From contig NC_056756.1 of the NCBI RefSeq assembly GCF_018687715.1, forward strand, positions 1 through 64,000: DNA of 64,000 nucleotides. The letters run 5' to 3'. The notes under the pieces were generated by a model. The model had not been told where the DNA came from. It was given only the letters and a program-made list of their open reading frames with translations, and made no database searches. Below, one piece after another: positions 34,144 through 46,361 of this stretch (position 1 is the stretch's first letter; every line of letters starts with the position of its first letter). The DNA is from Carya illinoinensis. Lineage: Eukaryota; Streptophyta; Magnoliopsida; Fagales; Juglandaceae. The translations under genes were made by a program, and so were the position numbers.

Positions 34144-35033
34144 ATTATAGTTTTGTTCAATTTCCAATCACAAGGGTGAGGTCATAGAAAAGACCATGGA
34201 GGTCGCAAAAAAGGAGTGAGAATTGGAGCAGGTTGTGAAAATAATAGTTGACAATGCCTCGTCTGACAATATCACTTTGGAGTATCTTAAGAATAAGCTT
34301 AGAAAAAACAATAAGTCAATCGTGGGTGGTGAGTGTTTACATATTTGATGTGCTTCACATGTCCTAAATCTTATTGTAACCGATAGTTTGAAAGATGTTC
34401 ATAATTTGGTTGCAAGAGTTAGAAGTGTGCTGAGGTTTATGATATCTTCACTGGCTGGGCTTGATAAACTCAAGGTTTCAGTGAGGGCTGCGACTATTGA
34501 ATGCAAGAAAGAGTTCTGTCTTGATGTTCGTACAAGATGGAACTCAACTTTCTTGATGTTGTAGATGACCAAACAGTATAGAAAGGCCTTTGACTTATTG
34601 GTTGATGAGGACATGCAATATGTCAAACACTTTGACAAAGATGGGAGATTAGGGGAACTAGGGGATGATGATTGGGACATAGTGCGGGTTTCTGTAGAAT
34701 TTTTGAGGATTTTTCTACGAGGTCACATGCACAATCTTTGGGTCTTTATATGTCACATTAATTGAATATTGTCAGCAAGTATATCGAGTGAAAGAAAAAA
34801 TGGCTAAAATTTGCGAGAGTGAGGAGCCTACTTTGTATAATATGACAATGAGTATGAGGACTAAGTATGAGAAGTATTGGAGAGATTTGAGTAGGAACAA
34901 TATTTTCCTATATGTGGTTATTATTCTTGACTCCCACTACAAAATTGAGGGCATGATTTATGGCTTGGAAATGGTCAATGGAAAGGCATGGGTGGATCAT
35001 ATTGCGGCAAGGGTTAAGGAAACCCTAAATTAG
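34144..35033 (+). pseudogene. hAT-family transposase remnant
   Basis: The frame reads IIVDNASSDNITLEYLKNKL, then a CASHVLNLIV motif, SVRAATIECKKEFCLDVRTR with WNSTFLML, and DDDWDIVRVSVEFLRIF. After a shift comes MRTKYEKYWRD followed by a VIILDSHYKIEGM motif. These are landmark segments of plant BED/hAT (RICESLEEPER-like) transposases: the D-N-A/S catalytic region, C-H-x-x-N, R-W-N-S-T, and the KY..YW...LDPRYK block. In-frame stops occur at 34218, 34346, 34562 and 34762. The C-terminal dimerisation domain is absent because the palindrome arm begins at 35025. It is a dead relic. Confidence 0.85.
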
Positions 35034-35298
35034 TCCCAAATTAACATACAATCAACCATTCAAAGCAATACCCACAAATCACAATATAATCCTCCACAAA
35101 ACAAAAAACACAATCTCATCCTGAAAATCCATTAATCAATCTCATCATCCATAATCCAATACATTGAAAAACTTCAAAAAAAAAAAAAAAATTTGAGGGT
35201 TTTTAAGATTCTGATAGAGATGAAGGGGGAAAATGCTAGTATTCGATGCTCAGAGATTGCGTGAGTTGCGGACAGTGAAGACAACTAAGATTTGAAAG

Positions 35299-35300
<2 letters not shown>

Positions 35301-35352
<52 letters not shown>
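35301..35352. repeat. (GA)n microsatellite, right palindrome arm
   Basis: About 26 GA repeats; mirror image of 32444-32495. Confidence 0.97.
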
Positions 35353-35355
<3 letters not shown>

Positions 35356-36405
35356 TTTGAGAGATTAGAGAGTGCGAGTGGAAAGTCTCAAAATGGGGGT
35401 TAGTTTAGTTAGGATTAATGAAACGGTGTCATTTTATTATAAATATATATTTTATATATATAAGCTATCCGAACGAGGGAATATACAGGCAGACTCGGGC
35501 CTAGCTCGCCCCTACCCCCGCTGGACTCACATATGCAAGCGGATATGCCGTCGCCAGCATCTGACAATTTGGGCCCCCACACCGCCCAGGTAGGGGCCAG
35601 AGGAGAGGCAAACAAGATGCGGGGCCCTGCTACCCACCCTTAGTGTGTTGACCAATTTAGATAAATCAAGACGAGTCATGTATAACATAAACATAAGTAT
35701 GAACAGTCATGATTTTACATTCTCTTATGCATGAAAATTTTTATAAAAAGTCTTAAGTTTTTTATGTTTATGTTGTGATGAATTTTTTACTAAGTCATCA
35801 ACTCATTTTAGTTTTATTTTATGTTTTTAACTACCCAGGTGAGAATAATGATGAGCATGAGCAGGCATGCCAAACTTAGGAGGAGCATACTGATAAACTT
35901 TAGTTAACTTTTATTTTATGATTGTATTGTCCAGTTTAGTTTATTTGATAAGCTATTGTTATGTTTTTAGTATATTTTATTTTATTAACTCTTTTATGAG
36001 ATAAACAATATTTTTATTTAATTATGCAAATCTCTGACTTTATTTACATAAGTACATGACATTCTTAAAGTAAGGGAAGGGAGTTTTACATATTAGCATA
36101 TGTGCATCTAACATAAATACTACCACTCAGTAAACCATTACACGCATAGCACAGAAACCATTGCACCTTCAAAAGAATCACAACAGAATGAAAACAACCA
36201 CTACAAAGTACAGTTGTAAATAAAATACAGTTCTCTCTACTGTGATGTAACAAACATTTATTCTTTTATTCCTTCTTTGATTCCCTTGTAAAATCTATAT
36301 ATAGACCATTGTTTTACATAATAAAGTATGTAGAATTATTCTCTTCAATCTTCTCCTCTTCTTTCCCTCCTTCTATCCCCACTTCCTTCTCCCATATAGT
36401 CACCA

Positions 36406-37270
36406 TTGTACTCCTATGTTGATGGCATGTTACCAAGTCCTTTTGAATTTCTAGCTAATACTCTAGGTCAACCCCCAAAACCCAACCCTGCCTATGCTCT
36501 CATGAAACGCACAGACCAACTAGTCCTAAATGTGCTGTTTTTCTCTCTCTCCAATTCAATTTTGGGACATGTTCTTTCTTCCACCACTGCTCGAGATCTA
36601 TGGAACTCCTTAGCCTCCATGTTCTCATCGCATTCCAATGCCAAAGAATTTCAAATTTGATTCCAGCTTACAAATCTCTCTATGGGTGAACAATCCATCT
36701 CAGATTACTTCATCAAAGTACGTCTACTTGCCGATTCATTAGCAGTCACTAGTAATACCATCTTTGAGAAGGAACTTGTCTTTTACCTTCTCAATCGTTT
36801 TAGTTCCTCCTATGAGTCTTTCATCACCTCTGTCACCATACGAACCGACCCACTAACCTCTTATGAGCTATATCAGCTTATCCTAATCCATGAAAATTGC
36901 CTTTCTCATAATGCCAAACTTAATGCTCCTTCACTTGATTTCTCTGCTAATTTCAGTGCAGCAAATTTTTATCATGGTGGCAGCTCTTCTCGTGGTGGTT
37001 GACAAGGCCGTGGACAGGGACGAACGTTGTCCAATTCTCATGGTGGCAAATCCTTCTTCCCCAACAATGGAACCTAGTAAGCCAACATGCAACGACCTAC
37101 TTGTCAAATCAGTAATAAGTATGGATATGTTGCAGTCCAATGCAGGCACATGTTTAATCACTCCTATTAGTTTGAATCTCCAACTAATTTCCCTACTCAT
37201 TCCTTTACTCCAAGTACCTTCTCTGCTAATTACACTGCTCCAAGTTCACTCTCAGATAACGTCTACTAAC
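36406..37270 (+). pseudogene. Ale-like copia gag
   Basis: YVDGMLPSPFEFLANT leads into the copia Gag core: LVLNVLFFSLSNSILGHV, TARDLWNSLASMFSS, then after one stop at 36658 a QLTNLSMGEQSISDYFIK-type segment with LADSLA and LNRFSSSYESFITS. A short Gly/Ser-rich tail (YHGGSSSRGG) ends at a stop at 37002. The expected zinc knuckle is degenerate around 37085-37160. Confidence 0.8.
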
Positions 37271-37278
37271 CTGACTTT

Positions 37279-38023
37279 GTGGCAACCCACGACATCACCA
37301 ACAAGTTGTCTAACTTGAACCTATCCTTTGAGCAATACACTGGTAGTGAGACCATTCAAGTTGGAGATGGCATGGGTCTCCCCATGCACAATCACAGTGA
37401 ATCCTCTCTATCTACTTCTTCCTCTCCATTTCTTCTTCGCAATTTGCTTCATGTCCCTTCCATTACAAAGAACCTCGTATCTGTTCTATATTTTTGCATA
37501 GATAACAATTGTTTTTTTGAATTTCCCTCATCTCACGTCTTTATAAATGATTCCCTGACTAAGAAAACTCTTCTCACCGGCCCAACCCGTGACGATCTCT
37601 ACTTGTTTCCAATTCACAACACTTCCTTTCCCACCGTCAATGTCAGTGAGACAACTTCTCTTGCTCAATGGCGCTGCTGGATGGGTCATCCTTCCTTAGC
37701 ACTCGTCAATCATGTTTTGCGCATAGTATTTGTCTTCCAGCCCTACTCAGGATGTTTTCAAATGTCCAGAATGTCCGCTGGCAAAGTCTCACCATTTATC
37801 TTTTTCTCCTAGTCAAAGCATCTAGAATAGGCCTTTAGCTCTCGTTCATTTTGATCTTTAGGGCCCAACCCCTTATGTATCTCAATTGGGCTTCAAATAC
37901 GATCTCTTTTGTTGATCATTTTACCCTCTATACTTGGTTATTTCCAATTAAGCAAAAGTCTGATGCCATCCGTATCTTCTCTAAACTTTTTGCCATTTGT
38001 TGGACGACTTTTTAAACTCAAAT
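37279..38023 (+). pseudogene. Ale-like copia protease tail, pre-integrase and integrase start
   Basis: The frame at 37279-37812 reads EQYTGSETIQVGDGMGLPM, LRNLLHVPSITKNLVSV and WRCWMGHPSLALVNHVL, the region between protease and integrase of copia elements. The catalytic protease motif is lost. From about 37905 another frame reads VDHFTLYTWLFPIKQKSDA, the integrase core start (DHFSRYTW in relatives). It then falls directly into LTR sequence. Confidence 0.75.
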
Positions 38024-38100
38024 CCGTTTTACATAATAAAGTATGCAGAAGAATTCTCTTCAATATCTATTTTTCTTCCGTCAATCCTGGTTTCTTAACA

Positions 38101-38585
38101 TTACAATTACCCTAAACCCATATGGTAGTTCACATAGCCAACGCTTTGATTGATAAACATAACAATACTATTCGTTAAAAATATTCCGTTGCCCCCAAAA
38201 TATCTCATATGTACATATGGTGTCAAGTTGACTCCTGTTGATCGGCTTTGATTTTTTTTATTTTTTATTTATTTTTATTTTTTTATTATTTTTATTTTTA
38301 TTTTTTCCATTCTTCCGATGCAAAGGCTGACTTCATAGATTCATCAAGTATATAAGGGATTATCATTTGCTAAGCAATAGAATAATCGACGCTTGACATA
38401 TATGTATGTCTCTGGAAGATGGAAACTATGGGTATGCTTTGATAAGACAACCTAGCATTAGGAAATTTCCACTCGTCCGATATCAGAATATCAATCATCG
38501 TTTTCAGCAGACCCAAACCAATTACGTACAAGAAATTCAAAGCGTGTCAAGCCTATAAATAAAGAGAGAAGTCTTGACTATAACC
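38101..38585 (-). other. 3' flank of the intact FRO gene
   Basis: Non-coding stretch between the FRO stop codon (minus strand) and the copia LTR end. It contains a T/A-only low-complexity tract at 38250-38306. Read on the minus strand that tract supplies AATAAA-like words about 310 bp past the stop, a possible polyadenylation region. No gene seen. Confidence 0.5.
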
Positions 38586-41500
38586 CTACAAAGAGAAACT
38601 ATGGCTGTTGAAGTGGAAGATCGGATCATAGTTTCTTCTTTTCAAATTCTGCGACCTACACTCTTTAGCTACACTAGAGAGAAGAGTTTGGGGACCGCAC
38701 ACAACGACACCCACATCAACAGACCCCCAACGAGCTGATACTGATCCAAAAATTTCTGCAAGCAAAAATAAATATGGAGTCAAGAAAACAGTGTGGTACC
38801 TTATAAATCAGATGAAAGCCTATGTGGGTTTTGACATCAGATTTACAAATTTCAAATGTCAGAAAGCAGCAATCTAGTACCAAACATACTTTGTATTTGT
38901 TGAAGCGGAATTTCCATTTCAACAAATATTAAGAACACTGTAGAAAGAAAAACGTTGTCACGCATGCTGTGACAGTTTGCAATTTTGATATTGCAAAGCA
39001 CCGAGGTAAAATCAGCTTCTCAACACTGTAGCATGAAACCATATATGCCCAGGGCTAAGAGGAAGTGTTTCCAATTTTTTTTTTTTTTGATAGGTACCGC
39101 AAATTTTGCTTGACATAGACATTGTCATCAATGCTGTTTAAGCTGGCGGCATCTGGTTTATACCATGAAAGAATAAGAAATTCTGCTTGTTCATTTCTCC
39201 TAATCCAACCTGGTCAGTTTTGTGATTAAACCTTAAACCATGAACCCATATATGCAAACATGCTAACATGGAAAGTTTTTGTTTTAACTTCTCAAGCTCA
39301 TTGGCCGTTACAGAAATAAATAATTGTATTTGCAGTTTATCCAATAGAATCTGACATCCATTCTGAAGAAAATATTTAACATTACTGAAATTTTAATCGG
39401 TAGCTTGGCTTTCAAGTATCAGAGAAATATGTCTGTTAGAATAAATAAGCCCCGCACCCAAAGGGGCCACCCGACTTGATATTTGACCTGAAACCTATTT
39501 ATTATTAAAATATTAACAACTACCTCCTGCCATAAAAAATTGGAAACGTACCTTTGAAGTCTGGTCTGCAACCATACCGAACTGCATATGAACTAGCAAG
39601 ACTTTCCTGGTATAAGTTCTTTTCTGTGAATACTTCGTTAGGCCGCATCATGTCGGTCTTTACCCCATCTTCCTGACTTTCCTCCATGGCTAAGGTCCTT
39701 TTTTCCCAAAGATGCCATAAACCAACCACAAAGCCCCCATAGATGAAAACACTGACAACCATGCATGCTACAAAAAGAAGGCCTTTGTACCACCAATATG
39801 ATATACTAAAAGGATTTATGTAAAAGATGTCTAACAAACTCAAAGAGATAACGAAGCCAATTGTAGATATGATAACATAGCATCCAACCCATATCTTATT
39901 TCCAGTGCCAACCAAGGCTGAAATGCCCCCTCCAATAGAGAAAACAGAAGAGCTTGTAGCCTTGTGGATATTACCCTCCTCCTGCATCAGCAACAGTCAA
40001 ATCTAGACTGAAGAGATGATCTTGATCGTGAAAAATGACAGCATAGATAAGATAAGAAACAGGAGACTTTTAACTTACCAATGAAGGCTCTGATTCTCTA
40101 GTGACATACATTTGAACTTCGATATTCAATTTATCAGAGAAAAATGAACAGATTGACTCCACACCAGTAGAGGAAAAAAGAGATAGCTCATTCGACCTTT
40201 TCACAGCCCAAACAAGTAAAACATTTCTTGGTACGCAAGTTTTTTTATCCTTAGTACGATGGAGAATATCACTCAATATAGCTAAAAATGGAGAGATCCC
40301 ACTACCTCCTGCAACCAGTACAAGCTTTTCATACCTAAGAGGACAAAAGTTGTTAACCTGTTAAAAAGTGCACAGTACATCTTTCAATAGAAGTAACAGA
40401 TAATTTAGTAAAATCTACTGCTAGAATACTGGTATGAAAAAAAATACAGGTGTCCTGATGAATCATCATTTTGTGTCTCTGTAGTTTTGGTTTAGTGTTC
40501 CCCTCCCCCCACCCCGGGCGAACCCGCCAAGTGAAAGGAACATGTATTAGCCATTTACTAAGGTATCCATTATGGTTGCACACACATATGCATATGATGA
40601 ACAGAGTACTCACATCAAGTGGTATGGTGATTCATGCCCATAAGGCCCCTCTACAGAAGCCATAATCTGACCGGGGGGTAGTAAAGGTAGCTCTATTTGA
40701 GAATCCTCAGTGATATTTGAGACTTTCCGACTTAGCATTGATGTCCAGTCACCAAAAGCCTTTACGAGCACAGAAAGATGATACTTACCATCCAATGGAC
40801 TTGATGAAACACTGAAAGGATGCCATTGCAGCCAAGATATTTCCCACACTCGTAGGAAGATGAAACTGAGGGCATTGTACCGCAGGTCTACATAATCAAA
40901 GAGGAAGCTCTAAGATTTTTGGTCAAAAAACAGAACACAATAAAACAACAAATTGTTGAACTAATCTTACTTCCAGGTTTGGAAAGCACCAATTTCACTG
41001 TTCCACACGGAAGGCTTTTCATCGAAACTATGTTGACAGTCATACGTGATTGGCAGAACCTTAAAAAGCGATCAAGCATGAACAGAAATATTCCCCCAAA
41101 AACTTTGCTAAAATTCGTATCACCAATATGCAAAGCCAGGAAAATGACAAAAAGTACGTAGAGTTGATGTGTATAGAAGAAAAGCTCAAAATATCGCTTC
41201 CTCACAGGAGGAAGTGTTGTCACCCATATCAATAGACCAAATACATAGCAGATAACCCCAGCAAGGTTTGCTCCACCATCACTTTTCCACTCAATTATCT
41301 GCATGAACCCAAAAAGTTAAGGAAAAAAATTGTTAAAGAGAACTTTCTTTGTTTCCATGTTTCTTCCGATTTCTCAAGGAAGTAATAAGACAAGTCTGAC
41401 AGAGGTAACAAGAAGAAACAAGAGAATTTCGTTAAAGAAATTTCGATGTCAGTTTGTTTTTTTATTTTTTGTCAAAATCAATTCTTGAAGTCAACATTTT

Positions 41501-44500
41501 TTGTTCACTACATAGTGGGGTAAAACACAGAAAAATAGTTCAGTCTTGCATCCCAAGAGCATGAGTTATTATAAACAAACAAAAAAAATCCTTTCAGCCC
41601 CACCAAATCTTCATCAATCAGTGTAGCAAGAAGCACATAACTAAAAGGGACAAAAAAAAAAAAAAGGTTAAAATTCATCCTGTAGAGCATGAGTCACGAA
41701 CATGCCACAATTTATTTGACGAGGCCCAATATCTGTTAAAATGTACCATACAGCCTCATGTTTGAAATATTCAGTATACCAAAATTAAAAGGATTATATA
41801 CTAAAACAGTTTTTGTGCTTTTTCTTTTAGGCAGGTTAGTCCCTAAACTTTAATTTTGAACCTTTTAGTCCTTGTGTTTTCAACTTTTTTCAAATCAGTC
41901 TAAGAGAAATTCTACTTGGAAGCCTTACACTACGCACATCCACCTTTAACATGTGATTTCATTTTTGCCCTTCTATCTTAATGCTTAAATATGTGTGTTT
42001 AAATATAAGGGCAAAAATGACAAATCGCATGTTGGTCAAGTGGAAGTGTATAGCGTAAAGCTTCCTTATAGTATTTCTCTTTCGCTAATAACTCATTAAA
42101 ATGTCACGTCAAAACTAATCACTAATTAAGTGCCACACGTCATTGTAAGAAAATATAAAGATAAAAAACAAAAAATTTAAAAAACAAAAGAATAATTAAA
42201 AAGGAAAAAGTGGTAGGCAGAGACAAGCTAAAGACCCAGTCATCGGCGCACGACCCAGGCCAAGCCTTGGACAACCACCCAAGCGGAGCATGGTGCCAGC
42301 CCTGGCAGTATTTTGTCTTTTTCTTAATTATTTTGTTGTTTAATTAATATTTTTATTTTTCTACGTTTTAAATGAAATGCATTCAGTCCTTTCTGCTAAG
42401 TGGCGTTTTAACCGATTCTTAAAGGAAAACTAATGAAAAAGACTGATTAGATCAAAGTAAAAAGCATAGGGAAGAAGAAACTCGGTTATAATTTAGGAAC
42501 TACTATATGTCTAAACACGGTAATTACTTTAGCATCTAACCCAAAATTAAAAATCCACAATGCGTGGTGAAATACTATTCTATCCAACTTCTCAAACAAC
42601 TTGAAGTTTCAAGCTACATGGGTACCACATAATTATCCGAAATATCCATAACAAGAACTTAAGGAATAAAGTAGGGTAAAAATAAAAATAAAAAGAGCAC
42701 TTGTATGCATTTCCATAGAGATAATGTCATAGGTGCTAGAAAAAGGTAAAACAATTATTTTTGGTCTTCCCTATAACCACTAATTTTTGTCTTTCCTTGG
42801 TACATGTTGCTTTTTTATCAGAAGCATCATAAAGTTGTTTCAACAATGTTTAACAAGTAAGAGGACTACAAAATTAATTTGAGAAATATGTATACACATA
42901 AAACAGTGATAAGTTTTTAACACAGTTTCTACCTGCAGAGGCAATAAATAATTCAGTATGAGCACTCACTTCAGATAGTATGATGCCCCGTATCGCCCAT
43001 AAAATCATGTAGAAAAGTCCATGAAGGGTAAGGAGGAACATTGTGAGATTTCCCAACCAAACATGATATCTGGTGGCATGCTCAAAAGGTATATCCACAA
43101 GGCGGAGGAGAATCGACCCCCTCGCGATTGGGAGAAAGAGAAAAGCCAAGCAAGATAATGCAATCAAACCAAAAGTATATGCTGACATTTGCAACATAAA
43201 CAACCTGAAAAATAAGGGAAATCAGATTTATTTGGAACTGATATTGCCTAGTTAAAGCATGTCACTTCTAATACAGACTAATACCCAACCAAACCCAAAA
43301 AATACTATCATACCTCTTCTCTTGGAGGGTCAAGTCGCCATAGCTAGGTAAAATTTCAAAGTTCACTACCGTATAGGCATAAACAGCCCAGAGAACAAAC
43401 ATAACAAAGAGGACTATGCCAATCAATTCGGCAGCGGAAACGACCCCAAATGGTCCATCCACCAGAACGGGAAAAGTCCACAGTCGGAATCTTGGAGGCC
43501 TTTTCCTGTAATAGATGATTTTTTTTGGAAGTATTAGAATTTAAACAGACATATTGGGTCGATGCCTCTGTTTTTGGTTATCCAAGTTCCAATAATCTGG
43601 TCTGTAAGTAACACAAATACAATAAGAACTTGTAAGAGTGCAAAAGAATCACTGACTCTTGTAGTTGTTCTTTCTGTTGCTCTTCCCCAGAGACGAGAAG
43701 ATATGGAACAGCAAGAAAGGCGATAATGACAATGGGGCCACTGTATAACAGCAAGACGCTCCCTGAAAAGTACACCGCGTCTAACTCTTTAGACTACCAA
43801 GCATGAATGCGATGGTGAGTTCGAATTATAGAGAGCAATAATTACCTTTTAGAATTTGTTTACGTAGTTATTTTTATAAATATAAAAGAGTAGCACACTT
43901 TTGTTGCCGTCACAGTCCACATGGAACCTCAACTATATATTCATCCAACTGTAAAAAAGGAAATGTGTTCACTGTTAAGGGCAAACATTTCCTTTTCTAT
44001 ACCTTTTCCCCCTTCTCCTTTTAAATCCACCGAGTTTCACACCCATTTTGGTTTAACCCTGTGTTTTGATGAATATCTGAAGTCCTTTCTGTTCCCTTCT
44101 CTCAAGTTGAAATCTTTAACGAAAAGCGTAAAGAAATTTTATAACTCAATAATGGAGATTTTTGGTTCTAACGAGTTATTTTTTATTATTAGATTCAACT
44201 CAAATCAATTTAATTTATTTTATCTTTAAAAAGAAATTATATTTATAGTTGTAATTATGTAAGTACCGTACAGTCTTTTTTAAAAAAATAAATTAATACG
44301 TGACCTAGATAAATAAATAAAAGTTAACTTTTTAATCGTAGACCCGACTGTTTTTCAAAACGATTATGCGGCGTTTACACACTCTACGACTGTATATAAT
44401 ATTACTAAATTTTAAATTGTGTCTAATATTTAAACACCAAACTTTCAAATTACTAAACTCATCTTAATTCAAAATTTCTTTATATATAAAACTCACAATT

Positions 44501-45300
44501 TTTTTTAATTCAGCACATCTTTATACGTAAGACCCATAAACTTTTTTAATTTTTTATAAATATCTGTAAACTTATCTTAACATCTAAATATGTCTAAATT
44601 CATTTTAAATAAACTGCACAAAACTCATTCTACACTTTTACTCATTATTATTTATAAAAAAATTTAATTGATTTCAATTCAATTCAACATCTGAATGAAG
44701 CCTCAAGACGACTGGTCTGCAAATCGATGCATCTTTCGAATGGTAGTATTTTCGAAATCCAACTGAAAATAGAAGGAAAGCTAAAAATGGTAAAACTCAG
44801 TTTCCGTCTTTCGGACGGAGAAGCTGTGTATGGCTTTTGGGTCAGCTGCATTTTTTTTCAGGCTTGCAGGACAAAGCTTGAAGATGGGGGTCGTGGAGAG
44901 AACACAGATCAAGGGCAGCCACAGAAAATACAAAGGGCAAATATCAATATATCAGGGAAGATATTAACTTACTGTCACGTATTTTGTTTTCTGTTTTTAA
45001 GTTGTATTTTGTAATTTTATAAAAAAAAATTACAAAAAATAACACTAAACAAGCACCTGTCTCCCCGAACAGAGTTCCACTGGTAGCATTGACCCAGACA
45101 TCGTAGAGGCCGGTCCCGAAGTCTGTGGGAACGAGAAAAAAGAGAGCAACCCAAGCAACGAACACGACCCACATAGTGAATTTGAGAACCCATTTGGCCA
45201 ATGATAAGAATATGCGCGTTTCCTTGATCTTGTACTCGTTATCATGACCTCCGTTGGAAAGAAGAGGTTGTTGATCAGAGTATAATTCACCCACGGCCAT
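38586..45300 (-). CDS. FRO6/7: Ferric-chelate reductase, FRO6/FRO7 type, intact, 9 exons
   Basis: Membrane flavocytochrome that passes electrons from NADPH through FAD and two hemes to Fe(III)-chelates on the other face of the membrane. Exons (minus strand): 45057-45300, 43657-43762, 43314-43505, 42970-43204, 40971-41298, 40614-40887, 40079-40334, 39552-39981 and 38586-38755. All have GT/AG borders and consistent phase, giving 744 residues, near the family length. Seen: ATG in ACCATGG context; N-terminal membrane segment at ~36-57; ferric-reductase core with heme histidines 228/242 (RYHVWLG...TLHGLF) and 303/316 (YTHQLY...ALHIGD); FAD motif HPFSVSSSP at 391; NADPH motifs [10 protein letters not shown] at 449 and [10 protein letters not shown] at 467; further membrane helices in exon 8; terminal VCGP at 707. 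Closest relatives by memory are Arabidopsis FRO6 and FRO7 (leaf plasma membrane and chloroplast); which one is not resolved. One unusual residue: Trp 383 (VWEISW) where relatives have a basic residue. A second, broken copy lies in inverted orientation at 19314-31093. Confidence 0.95.
41903..42080. mobile_element. Fold-back MITE in FRO intron 4, right copy
   Basis: Inverted counterpart of 28562-28738, at the same intron position, with matching imperfect terminal inverted repeats. Its presence in both arms dates it before the inverted duplication. Confidence 0.65.
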
Positions 45301-45825
45301 GGTGACCAGCAATATACAGCAATAAGAACCCGAGCTCTTCTGGGACTGGGAGCGAGAATATATATCTTTGTTCCTGAACATGTCCAATTCCCTCATTTTC
45401 GTATTGGGACTCACTTCACCTCGCAGCTGTACTTCAAAATCCTCACCTAATTCCTCCTCGTGTCTACATTCGAAGGATATAGAGGATGTAAAGATGGCCA
45501 TCCAACTTTCTCTGTGCACTCCTGTAACGGTGTCCGTGACTGTGAACAGTTCCTCCACACCGGCTGGTATTGTTTACAACTTTACACTTGACCAAGTTCG
45601 CTGAGTACGATGAACAGGTGGGGCGTCTGGCGTATAGGTGTCGGAGAAAATTAGTTGGTCAATAAAAAGGCTGTGTGCCGTCGGGCATCTAACTTTCTTT
45701 AATCTGTTTGTTAATTCCAGACCAAGAAATATTGGGAGTGGAATGGATATTTTGTTGGACCCCCTTCCCAGTGACAAGTAATAACGTTACACATACACGC
45801 GACCTGCCGTATTCACACTATTCTT
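45301..45825 (-). promoter_or_regulatory. FRO upstream region, conserved between both copies
   Basis: About 525 bp before the FRO ATG, co-linear with 18787-19313. A TATATATA box lies at 45358-45365, ~58 bp before the ATG. Beyond it the sequence shows no gene. Similarity to the other copy ends at 45825, so only about half a kilobase of promoter was duplicated. Any regulatory site further out would come from retroelement sequence at both loci. Confidence 0.6.
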
Positions 45826-46010
45826 CACTGACAAAACTACCAGTTCATTCCAATTCTTGCTGTTGCACATGAGCCATCAACACTCCATTTTTGCTGCTGC
45901 ACGCGAAGCCCTTAGTACTGCCATCATTTTGAAGCCTTACATACCCCTCCTCTTCAAAGCACATTGCCCACAAGGTGTGAGAATTTCTGCCTAACCTTCC
46001 AATAGAGTTA

Positions 46011-46361
46011 TCAAGTGGCTTGTTCAACACCAGTTCCTTGCCACTGAACCAAGACTTCCACTATGACCCTATTGTTTACATTTATGCTAAGGCGCTGTAA
46101 AATGGCTTGAGGTTCTGGTGCAATCTCACCTTGAGCATCTATTGGTAGTAATGTTGTCAAAAGAGAAATATGTTGTCCAACCTTCTTCTTCAGGCAAGAA
46201 ATATGAAACATAGAATGTAATTGTGACTGTGAAGGCAACTCGAGCCTATAAGCGGCTTGCCCAATCTTCTCTAATATCTGTAAAGGACCAAAAAATTTGG
46301 GTGACACCTTCATATTCCTTCGCATTCCTAAAGGCCTTTGTCTATAAGGTTGAAGCCTCAA
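46011..46361 (-). pseudogene. Chromovirus GPY/F module and chromodomain
   Basis: The frame reads MRLQPYRQRPLGMRRNMKVS, then KFFGPLQILEKIGQAAYRLE (the GPY/F motif), then HSMFHISCLKKKVG. It closes with VIVEVLVQWQGTGVEQAT, the chromodomain core. A frameshift follows, and 46030-45845 reads residual tail sequence with no further recognisable motif. Confidence 0.82.

Larger units (their letters stand above)
36360..38100 (+). mobile_element. Ale/Retrofit-like copia element, internally deleted
   Basis: The internal region sits between a left LTR (ending near 36350, where ~75 bp covering the LTR end, PBS and gag start are deleted compared with the left arm) and a 3' LTR remnant at 38024-38100 ending TTTCTTAACA. 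Gag, part of protease, pre-integrase and the first bases of integrase are visible. RT, RNase H and most of integrase are missing. The jump from integrase into the LTR is at about 38020. It cannot move by itself. Confidence 0.8.
35025..45825. repeat. Right arm of large inverted duplication (FRO palindrome)
   Basis: Inverted counterpart of 18787-32767. It contains the GC-rich block with a GA microsatellite, the Ale-like copia LTR and gag, FRO exon 9, and FRO exons 8-1 on the minus strand. It is the more complete arm for FRO but has lost about 75 bp at the copia LTR/PBS/gag start near 36341. It ends at about 45825, against a decayed chromovirus. Confidence 0.93.

Noticed and set aside
31235..39411. 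Palindrome as an assembly artefact
   Set aside because: The arms differ by many substitutions, private transposons with proper TSDs and distinct deletions, which a mirrored contig would not show.
40919..41161. 80-codon plus-strand frame within FRO exon 5 (and its twin at 29484-29726)
   Set aside because: Antisense shadow of a conserved exon, repeated only because of the duplication.
44944..45558. 204-codon minus-strand open frame spanning FRO exon 1
   Set aside because: It combines untranslated leader, exon 1 and the start of intron 1. The left copy breaks the upstream part by an indel, and the splice donor at 45056 ends the real exon.
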